The notes under the pieces were generated by a model. The model was not told where the DNA came from, did not search any database, and saw nothing but the letters and a program-made list of their open reading frames with translations. A DNA stretch of 21,925 bases from Desulfobacterales bacterium (GTDB lineage Bacteria; Desulfobacterota; Desulfobulbia; Desulfobulbales; BM004). A program made the position numbers and the translations under genes. Numbering within the stretch: position 1 is the first letter of the stretch; each line of letters starts with the position of its first letter. Positions 1 through 7,270 of this stretch are shown piece after piece. The stretch is from positions 1 to 21,925 of the forward strand of contig JAAXQI010000239.1 in the NCBI GenBank assembly GCA_012974315.1. The letters run 5' to 3'.

Positions 1-9
1 TTCCTGGAA

Positions 10-22
10 GTACAAAATGTAC
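10..22. promoter_or_regulatory. Small palindrome before the first permease gene
   Basis: A 13-bp inverted repeat, GTACA-AAA-TGTAC, sits about 43 bases before the first permease start. It could be an operator for that gene pair, but no regulator is visible and the window begins here, so this is only a candidate. Confidence 0.25.
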
Positions 23-64
23 AATGGATATGTTGAGCTAGGTTTAAGCCTGCCAAAACTGTAG

Positions 65-532
65 ATGTTGGCAAGACATATTGAATCTCAGAAACGATTA
101 ATTGGGCAAATCCCCTATTTAATGAAACAAGCATTTTTCAAAACAACTCAAGTATTCAAAACTGTAGTGCCAATGCTTACAGGTGTCCTTCTACTTGTCA
201 GCCTTCTGCATCAGTTTTTTAAAAACAATTATCAACATTGGTTCAGTGGAAATTTAATACTTGATCCACTTATAGGGGCGATAGCAGGTTCAATCTCTTT
301 CGGCATGCCAGTAACAAGCTATGTGGTAGGAGGTGAACTATTACATGCTGGTGTTAGCCTTCTTGCCGTTACAGCATTCATCATGTCATGGACTACTGTT
401 GGGTTAATTATGATTCCTCTAGAAGCTTCTGCCTTAGGGATACGCTTTGCTATTATACGAAACATCTTAAATTTTATTTTTGCCCTAATAGTTGCCATCT
501 CAACAGTGTCTACTTTAAAGTTTTTATTTTGA
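65..532 (+). CDS. Half-size predicted permease (COG0701-like), first of a pair
   Basis: This 155-residue protein is almost entirely hydrophobic, with about four predicted membrane helices (near residues 33-50, 63-85, 95-117 and 130-153). The glycine-rich stretch GSISFGMPVTSYVVGGELL followed by a second helix resembles the repeat unit of COG0701/DUF318 predicted permeases, which are normally about twice this length with two such repeats. The next gene encodes another half, so the two may pair as a heterodimer; that is inference. An in-frame TAG directly precedes the ATG at 65, and no Shine-Dalgarno sequence is evident there. A later ATG at 122 is possible. The region is visibly richer in A+T than the genes to the right. 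Substrate unknown. Confidence 0.5.
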   Translation: MLARHIESQKRLIGQIPYLMKQAFFKTTQVFKTVVPMLTGVLLLVSLLHQFFKNNYQHWFSGNLILDPLIGAIAGSISFGMPVTSYVVGGELLHAGVSLLAVTAFIMSWTTVGLIMIPLEASALGIRFAIIRNILNFIFALIVAISTVSTLKFLF

Positions 533-553
533 AAGCTTAGAAGGAAATATATC

Positions 554-1051
554 TTGAGCAAAGTCAGCGGAAGGATAAAATTTCTTATTATTATTTTATT
601 GGTTTATTTAATAGTTGGCTTAATAAACCCTACACTTTCCCTTAATGCTCTTCGCTATTTTGTGGGCATGCTCCCTAAAGTACTTCCTATTCTGACTCTT
701 GTATTTATTCTTCTTTTTTTTACTAACATGTTATTAAGTCCATCGAAAATAAATAAGCATTTAGGAAAAAACTCTGGAGTTAAAGGTTGGCTCTATGCAA
801 TAGCTGGTGGCATTTTTATTTCTGGCCCTCCGTATATACTCTACCCTATGTTGGGGGAATTAAAAAAACACGGTGCAAGAAATGGATTACTTGCAGCAAT
901 GCTATACAATAGAAATGTTAAAATCTATTTTCTGCCTGCAATAATTTACTATTTCAATCTGCGTTATGCGGTTATTCTTTCAATCTACATAATTTTATTT
1001 TCAATACTGAATGGCATATTGCTCGAGTTTATTGTTAGTGAAAATGAGTAA
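554..1051 (+). CDS. Half-size predicted permease (COG0701-like), second of a pair
   Basis: This 165-residue membrane protein has about four to five hydrophobic segments (near 8-26, 34-57, 78-97, 117-136 and 138-160). Its GIFISGPPYILYPMLGELKK segment matches in position and flavour the conserved glycine/proline loop of COG0701 permeases and of the preceding gene product. It starts with TTG at 554, supported by the Shine-Dalgarno-like AAGGAA at 541-546. It begins 21 bases after the stop of the first half, so the two are almost certainly co-transcribed. Each half has its own start and ribosome site, which argues for two subunits rather than one frameshifted gene. Function and substrate cannot be told from sequence. 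Confidence 0.5.
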   Translation: MSKVSGRIKFLIIILLVYLIVGLINPTLSLNALRYFVGMLPKVLPILTLVFILLFFTNMLLSPSKINKHLGKNSGVKGWLYAIAGGIFISGPPYILYPMLGELKKHGARNGLLAAMLYNRNVKIYFLPAIIYYFNLRYAVILSIYIILFSILNGILLEFIVSENE

Positions 1052-1194
1052 CTCTAAGCATTTTTCCACCTCTTCCCAAAAGTGCTACATTCATAACATA
1101 TTCTTCACTGCCGACTTACGATAACTGCTATTCTATCAATCTACAGTCGTGAATGATTCCTAAAGTATCAAGATGTACGGTATACATGTTGAGT

Positions 1195-1218
1195 CTCTCC
1201 AGCCGGAGGGGCTTTTTT
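1195..1218 (+). terminator. Candidate Rho-independent terminator downstream of the permease pair
   Basis: A hairpin CTCTCC-AGCC-GGAGGG (one G-U pair) at 1195-1210 is followed by GC and six T residues. It lies about 145 bases beyond the permease stop on the same strand. An overlapping alternative fold (AGCC/GGCT) also ends in the T-run. Confidence 0.5.
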
Positions 1219-1228
1219 ATGGCTTTTT

Positions 1229-1252
1229 GTGTGGGGAATAGTGTGGGGAATT
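1229..1252. repeat. Tandem 12-bp repeat beside tRNA-His
   Basis: GTGTGGGGAATA is followed directly by GTGTGGGGAATT, an exact 11/12-base tandem duplication about 55 bases beyond the 3' end of tRNA-His. Adjacent direct repeats at a tRNA 3' flank are reminiscent of arm-type integrase binding sites; no integrase is visible in the window, so this role is inference. Confidence 0.45.
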
Positions 1253-1263
1253 AGAAATAGGCA

Positions 1264-1296
1264 AGAAAAAAGGGATTGCAGAAACTCCGCAACCCC
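1264..1296 (-). terminator. Rho-independent terminator of tRNA-His
   Basis: On the minus strand an 11-bp stem (GGGGTTGCGGA / TCTGCAATCCC, with two G-U pairs) closes a 3-base loop and is followed by six T residues. It begins 10 bases after the tRNA CCA end. Confidence 0.85.
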
Positions 1297-1306
1297 TTGG
1301 TATTGT

Positions 1307-1385
1307 TGGGGTGAGCGATGGGACTTGAACCCACGACCTCCGAGGCCACAACCCGGTGCTACCAACCAACTGAGCTACGCTCACC
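1307..1385 (-). tRNA. tRNA-His (GTG anticodon), CCA encoded
   Basis: The minus strand folds into a cloverleaf: acceptor GTGAGCG/CGCTCAC (1378-1384 with 1311-1317), the extra 5' G(-1) at 1385 facing C73 at 1310 that marks tRNA-His, anticodon stem CCGGG/CTCGG with loop TTGTGGC (anticodon GTG), and T-arm GTGGG-TTCAAGT-CCCAT. The CCA end is encoded at 1309-1307. The D-arm is slightly off: only three of four pairs form (the 13-22 position is C against T) and the loop carries a TTGGTTGG run with G at position 21. A promoter and terminator flank the gene, so it is probably a single-gene unit. Confidence 0.93.
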
Positions 1386-1401
1386 ATAAAGTAAGGCATC
1401 T

Positions 1402-1430
1402 CTTATAATAAATGGTCTTGATTTTAGCAA
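1402..1430 (-). promoter_or_regulatory. Promoter of tRNA-His with overlapping palindrome
   Basis: On the minus strand TTGCTA (1430-1425) and TATAAG (1407-1402) are separated by 17 bases, with the tRNA 5' end 17 bases beyond the -10. An exact inverted repeat GGTCTTG-N7-CAAGACC spans 1414-1434 and overlaps the -35. It could be an operator or a relic terminator of the upstream zinc-ribbon gene, but it has no T-run. The rest of 1435-1518 shows nothing recognisable. Confidence 0.5.
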
Positions 1431-1518
1431 GACCTAAGTGGGTTTCCCTGGAATAGTTTCCGTATAAGATATTGCATAAAAACATGATGCTGGATACCAG
1501 TTGCCGGACCCTGCTATT

Positions 1519-2163
1519 CTAAAATTCTTTACCACAGTGCTGACATTTCTTCGACTGGGCTTTGATTATTTCAGAGCAGTCAGGACATTCTTTTTTGTAA
1601 TTTTTCTTCAGCAACTTCTGGATGTCCAGATTCACCTTGTGTCCAAGGACCTCATTTTTGAAAGTATGATTTCGGATTGGGTCAACGCAGGAGAGGTCAT
1701 TAATTTCTACCAGAAGGTCTGAAGCCCTTTCACGGTGCTTGCGGTTTGCCGCATCATCCAGGATCAGTAAAAGGATTGGTCCCAGGTTTTTTTCAGCCAC
1801 ACAAGTATCAAGCTGAGTCACAGCTTCTTTCTCATTGGTATAGCGTTCATCCTGCAGCTTGATGGACTCAGGGTCCATAATACAACCCTTCATGGCATCT
1901 TTGCTGCCGACCATCATCGGCGTGCCTTCTGTGTTGCCTGGCAGTAACATATATCTATAGGAAGCATGGTGACCGAATTGCAGTTCGATATGTTCCCAGC
2001 CGTTTACAAAAAGAGGACATTCATCATTGAGACAGATAAAATAGGCCTCAGTTCCCCAGCCCAGTCCGTCACCAACATGGACAGGCGGTACACTGCAGCA
2101 GTCAAGTTTCTCTTTGCAGTGAGGGCAGTAATGTGTTTCATCAAGGTAATTACAGGCATTCAA
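1519..2163 (-). CDS. Double zinc-ribbon protein of unknown function
   Basis: This soluble protein of 214 residues has two cysteine clusters. The N-terminal one is CPHC at 13-16 paired with a second Cys set around CLNDEC (residues 44-49). The C-terminal one is CPDC and CQHC near 193-211, a classic short zinc ribbon ending the protein. The middle is acidic-helical with no recognisable catalytic motif. I do not recognise the family beyond 'zinc-ribbon domain protein'; such proteins can be nucleic-acid or protein adaptors, but no role is assigned. The start is TTG at 2163, chosen because GGAGG lies nine bases upstream (2177-2173); the nearby ATG is out of frame. It is a single gene between the small membrane peptide and tRNA-His. 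Confidence 0.7.
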   Translation of the reverse strand: MNACNYLDETHYCPHCKEKLDCCSVPPVHVGDGLGWGTEAYFICLNDECPLFVNGWEHIELQFGHHASYRYMLLPGNTEGTPMMVGSKDAMKGCIMDPESIKLQDERYTNEKEAVTQLDTCVAEKNLGPILLLILDDAANRKHRERASDLLVEINDLSCVDPIRNHTFKNEVLGHKVNLDIQKLLKKNYKKECPDCSEIIKAQSKKCQHCGKEF

Positions 2164-2205
2164 AATGGTTATCCTCCGAAGGAAGTACGTCAGTGAAGTT
2201 TATAT

Positions 2206-2224
2206 AAAAACTACTTTGGCGTAG
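2206..2224 (-). terminator. Weak terminator candidate after the small membrane peptide gene
   Basis: On the minus strand CTAC-N6-GTAG is followed by TTTTTAT. The stem is only 4 bp, so this is a weak candidate. Elsewhere between 2164 and 2270 I see only the ribosome binding site of the zinc-ribbon gene. Confidence 0.25.
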
Positions 2225-2270
2225 AAAGGGTTTGTTCTGCTCCAGCCTGGGGCAATGGCTGAGACACCTG

Positions 2271-2384
2271 TCAGGTATAAGATTTGCCGCCAAAAAGAAT
2301 GAGTATGGGGATCAGGAGCAAAGTGAATATTATGAGAACAACTACCGGATGTTCGCTTTTCTTTTTTTCAGGATCTTTTTCCAT
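2271..2384 (-). CDS. Small single-helix membrane peptide (37 residues)
   Basis: A short open frame encodes a charged N-terminus (EKDPEKKKSEH), one hydrophobic helix of about 20 residues (VVVLIIFTLLLIPILILF) and a short GGKSYT tail, i.e. a typical single-pass small membrane protein with lysines probably inside. A second in-frame ATG at 2402 would give 43 residues; neither start has a convincing Shine-Dalgarno sequence. It begins 37-55 bases after the stop of the prephenate dehydrogenase fusion on the same strand, so it may ride on that transcript. The clean charge-helix-tail layout makes coding plausible, but with such a short frame chance cannot be excluded. No function assigned. Confidence 0.45.
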   Translation of the reverse strand: MEKDPEKKKSEHPVVVLIIFTLLLIPILILFGGKSYT

Positions 2385-2438
2385 AGACTTTAGAGTAAGC
2401 ATGATAGAATAAAAGTCAATAAATGTGTCCGGCAAAGC

Positions 2439-4118
2439 CTATGATCGGATAATCTTGCCCAGGGTCTCGTCAACTGCCAGTGACTGCTTCATCCTTGCTT
2501 TGAGGAAATCATCGGTGAGGTATTGCCGATTTTCATCGATGATAGTACAGAGTTCATCAATTTTTCCGTCATTGGACATGTCCATGAGTTTGATCAGGTT
2601 TTCCGCAAAGCTTTTGACAATTTTACGGCCGTCACCTGTGGTGGCCATTATTTCTGCATAGGTCCTGGGATTCTGGGTATGAATCCGGGCCATGGCCAGA
2701 ATTCCATATAATGAGGTGAGGGTAGAGTGGGTACCGATTTCATCCTGGGGGATTTCATTTTCCTTCAGGGTCATGGCAAGGGCCACGGAAACGGTAGTGG
2801 GCAGCTTCTGGCCAACACCCATGAGCAGGTCATGCTGGGATGGTCCGTCCTGGTTGATAAGGGCTCCGTGCTTGTAGAGAAAACCCTCAAATTCACTGCA
2901 AAGGAGTCCACTTCTTTTAGTCCGCACCACGGTAGCATTTTTGTCCTTCATATTTTTTGTCTGCGGCCCCCACAGATTATGGACCAACATTACCTCGACG
3001 CCCTGGCGGGTATTTTCCAGGGCTTCATCCAAAGCATTTTCTGCAACTCCTGCCATGATGATGAGTGCCTGTCCGTCTTTGAGGAGCGGACCGTACTGTT
3101 TAACTGCAGCAGCAGTTGCGCTTATAGGCACACAAATGACCACTACTTCAACCTGGGGGATCATATCCTCCGGTTTTAAATCACTGGTGCGACCTGTAAG
3201 CAGTGTACGGTATCCTTCACTTTTCAACCGTTTGGCAAACCATATACTCATATCTCCTGTGCCGATAAAGCCGAAAGAGGATATATGCTTGGTACGCATA
3301 TCAACCCTTGGAAAGCTTCCAAGAACCTGGAAAGATCCGGGTTCCTGAATGATCTGCTCGCTGATGGATTTGACTGCATCAGCAAGGCTTGCGTCTTTTA
3401 TATGACCTTCTGCTTCAATATAAATCTGCAGCTTCTGGGTTTTGATGTCGCTTTCTGTGCGCATGTCAATAAGGCTGATGCCCCGGCGGGTAAATTCCCC
3501 CAGGATATCGTAAAGGAGGCCAACCCGGTCGTTAAGGGGCAGGGTCAGAAGAGCTGTGGCATCATAACCGGTCGGTTTGGAAGGAGCAGAACTGATGACG
3601 GCAAAACGGGTCTGGTTATGGGGCGCCATCTCCCTTTCCCTGATTACCAGGCCGTTTGCTAATAAAGATTCCTCTGTAGCAACAAAGCCGTGATCTGATT
3701 TTTGCTGTTCTTTGGCATCATTTATAACCTGCTGCAGATCTGTTACCGTCAACTGCGGCAGCAGGGGATAGTTGCCTGTTATGTACTCTTCACATTGCCT
3801 GAAGCTGTTGCTCTTGCCAATGAGCATGGAAAGCTGGTGCGAGTCATCAATGGCCCCGAGTGAGAGATGGATAGGCAGAACCACATTATTTACCCAGTGC
3901 GCAGTGCTGAGTTTTTCCATAATACGGAAATACTCTATACTTTCTCCCTCCCTGGTATTGTAGACAGGGATCAAGGCAAAATCTGCCTCCTTTCCGGTAA
4001 ACGCCTTTATGACTGATGATGTGTTCGGGTAAAGCTTTATTTCGGCGTCGGGATCAAACAGTCTGGCTGCCTGCCATGAGGATGATCCCTCAGGACCCGA
4101 TGTAGCAATGGATTTCAT
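2439..4118 (-). CDS. Prephenate dehydratase-like / ACT / prephenate dehydrogenase fusion (aromatic amino acid biosynthesis)
   Basis: This 559-residue protein joins three parts. Residues 1-175 resemble prephenate dehydratase: SGPEGSSSWQAA at 7-18, GFVAT at 144-148 and the TRF motif carrying the catalytic Thr at 170-172. Residues 189-265 form an ACT domain (LNDRVGLLYDIL...FTRRGISL), normally the phenylalanine sensor. Residues 282-545 are a TyrA-type dehydrogenase with the nucleotide-binding GTGDMS at 286-291, VICVP at 327-331 and HNLWGP at 380-385 where TyrA proteins usually have HPMFGP. Together these would take prephenate to phenylpyruvate and 4-hydroxyphenylpyruvate, the Phe/Tyr branch point. 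The dehydratase half departs from consensus (SSSWQAA for TxSHQAA; PVYNTREG for PIENSxxG), so it may be weakly active or regulatory. ATG at 4118 follows AAGGA. No chorismate mutase domain is visible. Transcribed divergently from the helicase gene. Confidence 0.85.
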   Translation of the reverse strand: MKSIATSGPEGSSSWQAARLFDPDAEIKLYPNTSSVIKAFTGKEADFALIPVYNTREGESIEYFRIMEKLSTAHWVNNVVLPIHLSLGAIDDSHQLSMLIGKSNSFRQCEEYITGNYPLLPQLTVTDLQQVINDAKEQQKSDHGFVATEESLLANGLVIREREMAPHNQTRFAVISSAPSKPTGYDATALLTLPLNDRVGLLYDILGEFTRRGISLIDMRTESDIKTQKLQIYIEAEGHIKDASLADAVKSISEQIIQEPGSFQVLGSFPRVDMRTKHISSFGFIGTGDMSIWFAKRLKSEGYRTLLTGRTSDLKPEDMIPQVEVVVICVPISATAAAVKQYGPLLKDGQALIIMAGVAENALDEALENTRQGVEVMLVHNLWGPQTKNMKDKNATVVRTKRSGLLCSEFEGFLYKHGALINQDGPSQHDLLMGVGQKLPTTVSVALAMTLKENEIPQDEIGTHSTLTSLYGILAMARIHTQNPRTYAEIMATTGDGRKIVKSFAENLIKLMDMSNDGKIDELCTIIDENRQYLTDDFLKARMKQSLAVDETLGKIIRS

Positions 4119-4178
4119 GGGTATGTCCTTTATTTACTGTGATTCTCAGGTAATGCCTCTCAGTTTTCGTTACACATA

Positions 4179-4288
4179 TTCGCATAAAATCTTTATACTT
4201 ACTAACTTTATAGTTGTTCGTATAAAGTATTTTATACTTACTAACCTGATAGTTATTCGTATAAAACATTTATACTTACTATATAACC
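4179..4288. repeat. Three 38-39-bp tandem repeats, each with a palindrome, in a divergent promoter region
   Basis: Units start at 4179, 4217 and 4256 (the last is partial) and share TTCGTATAAA...TTTATACTTACTA. Each holds a dyad: GCATAAA-ATC-TTTATAC (4182-4198), GTATAAA-GTAT-TTTATAC (4220-4237, perfect arms) and GTATAAA-ACA-TTTATAC (4259-4275, perfect arms). Centres are about 38.5 bp apart. Between dyads is a second weaker symmetry (AACTTTATAGTT). The block lies between the divergent aromatic-biosynthesis fusion (start 4118) and the helicase-nuclease (start 4354), so an operator array for one or both is the natural reading. It is not close to the TyrR box. The rest of 4119-4353 shows nothing definite. 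Confidence 0.7.
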
Positions 4289-4353
4289 TTAACGGGATTC
4301 AATTCAAATCACGCATCATTACTGAGAAATTTATATATCTTTTCAATAAAAGC

Positions 4354-7266
4354 ATGGCTGAGTTTCACAAAAAAGGATCTGTAGCAGAGTATCTTCAAGC
4401 CCTTAAAGCCTCTCCACGTTTAGGCCAGCAGGTCGTGCACCATGAAGTACTTGATGCAAGGCCTGCCCGTTTCGGCAAGAACAGGATTGATTGGCCAAAA
4501 GCCCTGGAAGGCGCCTGGAAACAGATGGGGATAGAGACGCTTTACCAGCATCAGGTATCTGCTACGGACGCGGTACGCAAAGGGGAGAATGTAATAGTAT
4601 CGACGCCGACTGCCAGTGGTAAGAGTCTGATTTACAACCTGCCGGTTTTTGAGCAGATCATGGGATCACCTGACTCCACGGCTCTGTATCTTTTCCCTTT
4701 AAAGGCATTGGCCCAGGACCAACTGCGTTCCCTTCAGGAATTGTCATCCTTGCTGCCCGAAGAGTTAAGACCTGCTGCAGCAATCTACGACGGTGATACA
4801 AATGCTTACCAGCGGAAAAAACTTCGGGACCGTCCCCCGAACATACTCATTACCAACCCGGATATGCTGCACCTTTCCATGCTTGGCTATTACTCTGTCT
4901 GGGGTAATTATTTTGCCCGGTTGACCCATGTGATCCTGGATGAAGTTCATACGTACAGAGGAATTTTCGGCTCTCATATGGCCTGGGTATTGAGACGATT
5001 GAAACGCATTTGTGCCTATTACGGTTCCACACCCCGGTTTATTCTTTCGTCTGCCACTGTGGCAAATCCAGCCGAGTTGGCCCGGGATTTACTTGGAGAG
5101 AGGGCAACGGTTATCAGTAAATCAGGGGCACCACGGGCAAAACGTCATTTTATTTTTCTTAATCCCATTGACAGTGCGGCAACTGCTGCCAGTCTGTTAA
5201 TTGAGTCCAGCCTGAAAAGAGGGCTGCGGACCATTGTCTACACCCAGTCCCGAAAGCTTACAGAGCTCGTTTCCATCTGGACACAGCAGCGCTTGGGGGT
5301 ATTGGCAGACAAGCTCTGTTCCTACCGGGCAGGATATCTGCCAGAGGAGCGGCGGGAGATCGAGACCAGACTCTCAGAGGGGTCACTCCTTGGGGTTATT
5401 GCCACCAGTGCCCTTGAGCTTGGTATAGATATTGGTGATCTGGACATTTGCATTCTGGTTGGTTATCCGGGCACGGTGATGACAACCTGGCAGCGTGGGG
5501 GCAGGGTGGGGCGCAAGGAGAATGAATCGCTTATTATTCTGGTTGGACTGGAAGACAGCCTGGATCAGTACTTTATGCGCAATCCGAAGGATTTTTTTGA
5601 TCGTGAGGTTGAAGCAACTGTTTTAAATCCCAGAAACAAAACCATTGTCAAGCTCCATCTGATTTGTGCCGCGGCAGAACAACCTATCAAGACAGATGAA
5701 GCACTTGTACAGGATACAGGTGTGCTGGAAGTGGTTGAGGAGCTTGTGTCCGAAGCCTCTCTTCTGTTGACAGCTGATGGGAATTACTGGGTCGGGGCCC
5801 GTAAATATCCACACCGGGAGGTGGATTTACGTGGAACAGGGCAAACATTTGTCATCCGCAATAATGCAGACGGCAGTGTTCTGGGTGGAATAGACTTTAT
5901 GCGATGCTTTAAGGAATGCCATCCTGGCGCGGTATACCTGCATCGTGGCAAAACCTGGTTGATAAAGCATCTCGATCTGGAAACCCATGAGGTGACAGCT
6001 GTCAGAAAGAATGTCAATTATTTTACCAGGACCATGGGTAATAAGACCACGGAGATCCTCAAAACATACCAGACTAAAGAGCTGGAAAACTTTCGGGTTT
6101 CCTTTGGCTACCTCCGGGTTACCGATACGGTTACAGGCTTTCAGAGGCGGCTTGTGTCAGGGCAGAAGCAGATAAGCACTGAATCCCTTGATCTCCCGCC
6201 TTTAATCTTTGAAACGGAAGGGTTATGGATTGAGATACCGGAAGCAATCCAGAAGCGCATTGAACGGGAACAGTATCATTTTATGGGAGGGATTCATGCC
6301 CTGGAGCATGGTGCAATTTCAATATTTCCTTTACTGGTTCTCTGCGACCGGAATGATGTTGGTGGTATTGCTCATCCGTTCCATGAACAGCTTTTACAGG
6401 CAGCGGTCTTTATATATGACGGATATCCCGGTGGGGTTGGGCTGGCTCGCAAGGCCTTTGAGAAAATTGATGAACTGCTGCATCTGACGCAGAAAACAAT
6501 AGGAGACTGTCCCTGTGAAAGTGGCTGCCCATCCTGTGTGCATTCTCCGAAATGCGGATCCGGAAACAGGCCGATAGACAAACAGTCTGCCCTGGAGATT
6601 CTTGCCGATTTATTGAGTGGTGAAATTGCAAATGAAACTGATAGTCATAAAATTACAGGCTCAACATCTGAAGAGTTTCGAGTATCCGGGCCTGAAAAAA
6701 AAATTGGAAAAATAAAACCACCAGCCCGTTATGGCGTATTTGATGTTGAGACCAGGAGGAGTGCTGCAGAGGTTGGAGGCTGGCATCATGCAGACAGGAT
6801 GGGTATCAGTGTGGCGATTCTTTATGATTCAGCGGCTGATAATTTCAAAACATATCTGGAGAATGATATCCCTGACCTGATCAAGGATCTGCAGTCCTTT
6901 GAACTGGTTATCGGCTTTAACAACAAGCGGTTCGACAACCAGGTGCTTTCAGCATATTCGGAGTTTAATCTCGCATCCCTGCCGACATTGGATATTATGG
7001 AAGTCATAACAAACAGGCTCGGATACCGGTTGAGCCTTGACAGGTTGGCTGAGCATACGCTGGGAGTAAAAAAATCCGCCAATGGTCTGTTGGCATTACA
7101 GTGGTATAAAGAGGGCAGAATAGATGAAATAATAAGTTACTGTCGGCATGATGTCAAAATTACCAGGGATCTTTTCCTGTTCGGACTGGAAAATAGTTAT
7201 CTGCTCTTTCAGAATAAGGCAGGTTCCATTGTTCGCTTACCGGTTGATTTTTCCGTTTACCTCTGA
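4354..7266 (+). CDS. MrfA/Hrq1-family DNA helicase fused to a MrfB-like DEDDy 3'-5' exonuclease
   Basis: This 970-residue protein starts with a superfamily 2 helicase: Walker A TPTASGKS at 84-91, DEVH at 196-199, SAT at 233-235 and motif VI QRGGRVGR at 380-387. It then carries a DUF1998-type C-terminal domain with the four-cysteine cluster C721, C725, C728, C734, the hallmark of Hrq1/MrfA(YprA) helicases. After a charged linker (about 755-788) comes an RNase H-fold exonuclease: FDVET (D797, E799), GFNNKRFD (D861) and YCRHDV (Y929, D933), i.e. DEDDy. In Bacillus subtilis MrfA and MrfB (YprA, YprB) are separate neighbours acting in mitomycin damage repair, so this looks like their natural fusion and a single-polypeptide unwinding and trimming enzyme for damaged DNA. 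The frame is open back to 4108, but that stretch only translates the tandem repeats; ATG at 4354 opens the family-like sequence, though it has no strong Shine-Dalgarno. Confidence 0.9.
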   Translation: MAEFHKKGSVAEYLQALKASPRLGQQVVHHEVLDARPARFGKNRIDWPKALEGAWKQMGIETLYQHQVSATDAVRKGENVIVSTPTASGKSLIYNLPVFEQIMGSPDSTALYLFPLKALAQDQLRSLQELSSLLPEELRPAAAIYDGDTNAYQRKKLRDRPPNILITNPDMLHLSMLGYYSVWGNYFARLTHVILDEVHTYRGIFGSHMAWVLRRLKRICAYYGSTPRFILSSATVANPAELARDLLGERATVISKSGAPRAKRHFIFLNPIDSAATAASLLIESSLKRGLRTIVYTQSRKLTELVSIWTQQRLGVLADKLCSYRAGYLPEERREIETRLSEGSLLGVIATSALELGIDIGDLDICILVGYPGTVMTTWQRGGRVGRKENESLIILVGLEDSLDQYFMRNPKDFFDREVEATVLNPRNKTIVKLHLICAAAEQPIKTDEALVQDTGVLEVVEELVSEASLLLTADGNYWVGARKYPHREVDLRGTGQTFVIRNNADGSVLGGIDFMRCFKECHPGAVYLHRGKTWLIKHLDLETHEVTAVRKNVNYFTRTMGNKTTEILKTYQTKELENFRVSFGYLRVTDTVTGFQRRLVSGQKQISTESLDLPPLIFETEGLWIEIPEAIQKRIEREQYHFMGGIHALEHGAISIFPLLVLCDRNDVGGIAHPFHEQLLQAAVFIYDGYPGGVGLARKAFEKIDELLHLTQKTIGDCPCESGCPSCVHSPKCGSGNRPIDKQSALEILADLLSGEIANETDSHKITGSTSEEFRVSGPEKKIGKIKPPARYGVFDVETRRSAAEVGGWHHADRMGISVAILYDSAADNFKTYLENDIPDLIKDLQSFELVIGFNNKRFDNQVLSAYSEFNLASLPTLDIMEVITNRLGYRLSLDRLAEHTLGVKKSANGLLALQWYKEGRIDEIISYCRHDVKITRDLFLFGLENSYLLFQNKAGSIVRLPVDFSVYL

Positions 7267-7270
7267 AAAT

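Noticed and set aside
65..1051. One permease gene broken by a frameshift
   Set aside because: The second frame has its own TTG start with a good Shine-Dalgarno sequence, and each half contains its own conserved loop, so two genes fit better.
1168..1399. Short minus-strand frames across tRNA-His
   Set aside because: They overlap the tRNA and its terminator and have no coding character.
2727..3348. Plus-strand frames of 135-150 codons opposite the aromatic fusion gene
   Set aside because: They are antisense shadows of a gene with clear motifs; no ribosome site or recognisable domain.
4182..4275. TyrR boxes controlling the aromatic gene
   Set aside because: TyrR boxes are TGTAAA-N6-TTTACA; these dyads have TATAAA with a 3-4-base centre.
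4179..4288. CRISPR-like array
   Set aside because: Only three units, tandem without unique spacers, and each is an internal palindrome; no cas genes nearby.
4108..4353. Upstream extension of the helicase frame, giving about 82 more residues
   Set aside because: It only translates the tandem repeats (FILTN/IVIRIK pattern of 13 codons) and is unlike any helicase N-terminus; ATG 4354 starts the family-like region.
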